NCBI RefSeq assembly: GCF_001638985.1
Contig: NW_017265152.1
Span: 931,262 to 995,261, forward strand
Reading direction: 5' to 3'
From: Phycomyces blakesleeanus NRRL 1555(-)
Taxonomy: Eukaryota; Mucoromycota; Mucoromycetes; Mucorales; Phycomycetaceae
Length of the DNA stretch: 64,000 nt
This document shows positions 61,801 to 64,000 of this stretch, in pieces (within the stretch, counting starts at the first letter, position 1; the number at the start of each line of letters is the position of its first letter). The notes under the pieces were generated by a model. The model worked only from the letters and a program-made list of their open reading frames with translations. It was not told the origin of the DNA and ran no database searches. Position numbers and translations under genes: made by a program.

Positions 61801-64000
61801 GACACGTCCATGCCGGCCAGTTCAGACATGGCATCTTGGCTGGCACTAATGGCAGTTGTGCCGTGACCAGTGATGGCGAAGTTTGTGACATCATAAGCAG
61901 AACCACGGACACTCATGAAAATGTCATTGGTCTCTGTGTGAGCCGCCACGTTTGCAAATGAATACATCTTCTTTGTGCCCGGGCAAATGACTTCACCAAG
62001 ACCAACAATGAAAAAGATGACAACACAGGAGAAGAAGCCGATGCACATACAGAGAGTGACCTTTTCACGCCATGCCATCTGTACATCCTCACGTTTCATC
62101 TTGCCGAGGATTCGAAGCAGTGGTGAAGGGATCCACCAGGTGCAGAACCAGACAAAGCGCACCCACCAGATACGTACGGCTGTAATGGGCATTTCTTCGA
62201 CCTGTTCGTTTTGTGGTACATGGAAATCTTCAACCATCTTACTCATATCCATATTGGGACCAAATCTATCAGAAAAATATACATACATTAAATTAATTAA
62301 AAGTTATTGTTTGTTTGTAATTGATAACAAAAAGAAAAAAGTTTACCCTTCTGCAAGGCCTTTCATGCCCCATTCTGATTCATCTCCCCATTGGGACCCT
62401 TCCATTTCTGGCTTCATGCCATACTCGCTCTCCATGTAACTAGCATTGTCGCCGTATGCTGATGAACGGACCATGCCTCCGTGTCCACCGGGACCCATGT
62501 GACTGGGATCGCCATAGACGCCTGGGGGAAGTAATCTGTCTTCGCTGTCGTGATAATAGGCCCCACCTCCGGGCCCACCTGGCCCACCGCCAATGCCGCC
62601 TCCCATGCCGTCGTCGCCCATGTCCATCATCATGCCGGACTTTGCGAGGCCGTCGCCGCCCTTTGCGCGTGCACGTTCTTCCTTTTCTGCAGCCCGGAGT
62701 CCGTCCTCGAGCTCCTTCCAGGTGTCGAATGAGAGCCAGAGCATTTCTTGGCCGACGTAGGCCTGGAATTCGGTCCAGTTCATGATTGCAGACACGACCT
62801 CGACCTGGCCACGTTCGGTTTTTGAGGAGTCGATCTGGAGCGAGGCGACCAGACGATCGTAGCGGGCCAGGAACTCGCTGAATGTGTAGTAGTTGGCATA
62901 TTCCTGACTGCAGCGCAGTGTGAGGTCTGAGAGCAAAAATGCACGGACCTGCATCTTGACACGCTTGGCATCGAATAGATCAGGGGATTGGGTATCGTTG
63001 GGTCGAATGTGAATGATGTTGTAGACCCGGGTGTCTGCCATGGTGAGGAAGAGATCACGCAGGGTCATGTAGAGCTGGTCCATCACTGTGGTCACCTGCA
63101 TGTTCTCGTAGGCTTCTTCTGCTTCCTTTATTATCTTTTGCTTTCGGAGGTCTTCGGTGTCCAGCTCACCGCTCTCGGGTATTGGTACATTTGCAAATGC
63201 GTTTTCGGTGTTCTGTCTGCGCTTGTTGGGACGCTTCATGGATGGTGCACGAGTTGGCTTGCTTGACAGCTGGGCCTTTACGATTGTGCGGTCGTCCTTG
63301 GGATGGGACTCGGTGGCCATGCCAACGCCCTGGAAGAGGCTGGAGAGGAATGCGTTTGAACTGTTGTCTCTGAGCAGATTGACGAAATCTGGGGAGAGTG
63401 AGTCGAGGTTCTTTTCGAGGAAGAACTCGACACTGTACTGGACTGTGCCTGAGAAATGGTTGATTCCGAATGCGAATGCATAGGAGGTCTTTGAGAAAGA
63501 AGAGTGGTTTGCCTGGGTGCGCTGGATGCCGGCGAGGAAGTTTGCGTCTGTGGCATCGGTGGCACCGCTCTGGTATTTAGCACAGTCGCGATCGAGAGCA
63601 CCGACAATGCCGCCTAGTCCAAGAGCAGCGGACTTGCTGGCGTTCTTGTCCTGGTTCTCGTGCTCTCTTCCGACCAAGAGTTCTAGACATGCTGAGTTGT
63701 CCATTGTGATGACCTTTGGTAAGGGGACGCCGTCGCGGACCATGGCGCCATTGAGGCCTTCGGAGTCGTTGAAGCGCTGGCGGATGAGGAACTGGTGGAC
63801 ACGCTCGTTTGCAAAATTGATGGCGAATTCTTCGAAAGCGTTTGTCTTGAAGTTTTGGAAGCCGAACTGGTCAAGGATGCCGACGAAGTTTGCGGGTTCG
63901 CTGTCGTTGTAGCAGATTTTTGTGTTGATTGTTTCGACGATCCAGACGAAGAGGAGCTGGTAGATTGCACGGGCCAGACCGTCTCTCTGTTCGCAGGCGC
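58891..64000 (-). CDS. Chitin synthase with myosin motor-like domain (class V/VII), 5' partial
   Basis: Three exons are visible: window edge to 62347, 62265-59066, and 58988-58891. The first holds the C-terminal half of a myosin motor (NTKICYND, FVGILDQFGFQNFKTNAFEE, FGINHFSGTVQY). A Gly/Met/Ser linker, membrane spans and two cytochrome-b5-like segments (GSAYDVTNFAI, GRVYDITDYI) follow. The family-2 glycosyltransferase has VDSDTEV, GEDRYLTTLMMK and the QRRRW signature. Further membrane spans, a Gly/Gln/Tyr-rich tail and a DEK-C domain (EIKNILATANLMSITKKQ, VREQLSAFFGFDMTPKKEFI) end the protein. It makes cell-wall chitin at growing tips. The motor P-loop is outside the window, so class V versus VII cannot be decided. 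Confidence 0.96.

Overview
The window is nuclear DNA of a fungus. Every gene is split by short spliceosomal introns (about 45-400 bp; GTAAGT-type donors, CTAAC-like branch points). Intergenic DNA is very AT-rich, and the gene set is typical of fungi: a myosin-motor chitin synthase, Mid1, a KIN1 kinase, an Egt2-like lyase and a class II aldolase. The AT-rich spacers, simple repeats and protein style suggest an early-diverging lineage, most likely Mucoromycota. That placement is inference. I saw no rRNA, no tRNA with a recognisable B box, no CRISPR, and nothing bacterial or viral.

Layout. 1-8.2 kb (-): TFIID subunit TAF2, spliced in frame into at least three bromodomains; the gene runs off the left edge. 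10.1-11.4 kb (+): UBE2E-type ubiquitin-conjugating enzyme. 12.9-14.7 kb (+): class II fructose-bisphosphate aldolase. 14.7-18.2 kb: mostly empty, with a possible decayed gene near 15.4-16.3 kb. 18.2-22.5 kb (+): C2-domain diacylglycerol-lipase-like protein. 22.7-23.7 kb (-): small protein with a twin CX3C motif. 24.2-26.3 kb (+): CDK9/Bur1 kinase. 27.5-28.4 kb (+): small seven-exon gene, reconstructed here, with a PWWP-like N-terminus. 28.9-30.0 kb (+): ribosome-assembly factor NSA2. 30.6-33.2 kb (-): KIN1/MARK-type kinase. 33.2-38.9 kb: the largest gene-poor stretch. 39.0-40.4 kb (+): PLP-dependent lyase. 40.6-41.4 kb (-) and 41.6-43.3 kb (+): divergent p24 cargo receptor and Mid1 calcium-channel subunit. 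44.1-51.1 kb (-): ATR/Rad3/Mec1 checkpoint kinase. 51.9-56.4 kb (-): PHF14-like multi-PHD protein. 56.6-57.0 kb: inverted-repeat transposon of MITE size. 57.5-58.1 kb (-): secreted EF-hand protein (Ssp120/nucleobindin-like). 58.9-64.0 kb (-): chitin synthase with myosin motor, running off the right edge.

There is no operon-like logic, but chromatin and transcription are well represented: TAF2-bromodomain, CDK9, the PWWP-like protein and the PHF14-like protein. A secretory and cell-wall set is also present: p24, Mid1, Ssp120-like and chitin synthase. The most unusual object is the TAF2-multibromodomain fusion, which would put TFIID promoter recognition and acetyl-histone reading in one polypeptide. 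Exon junctions were worked out by eye from splice signals and reading phase. For most genes the exon lengths sum to a multiple of three with no internal stop.
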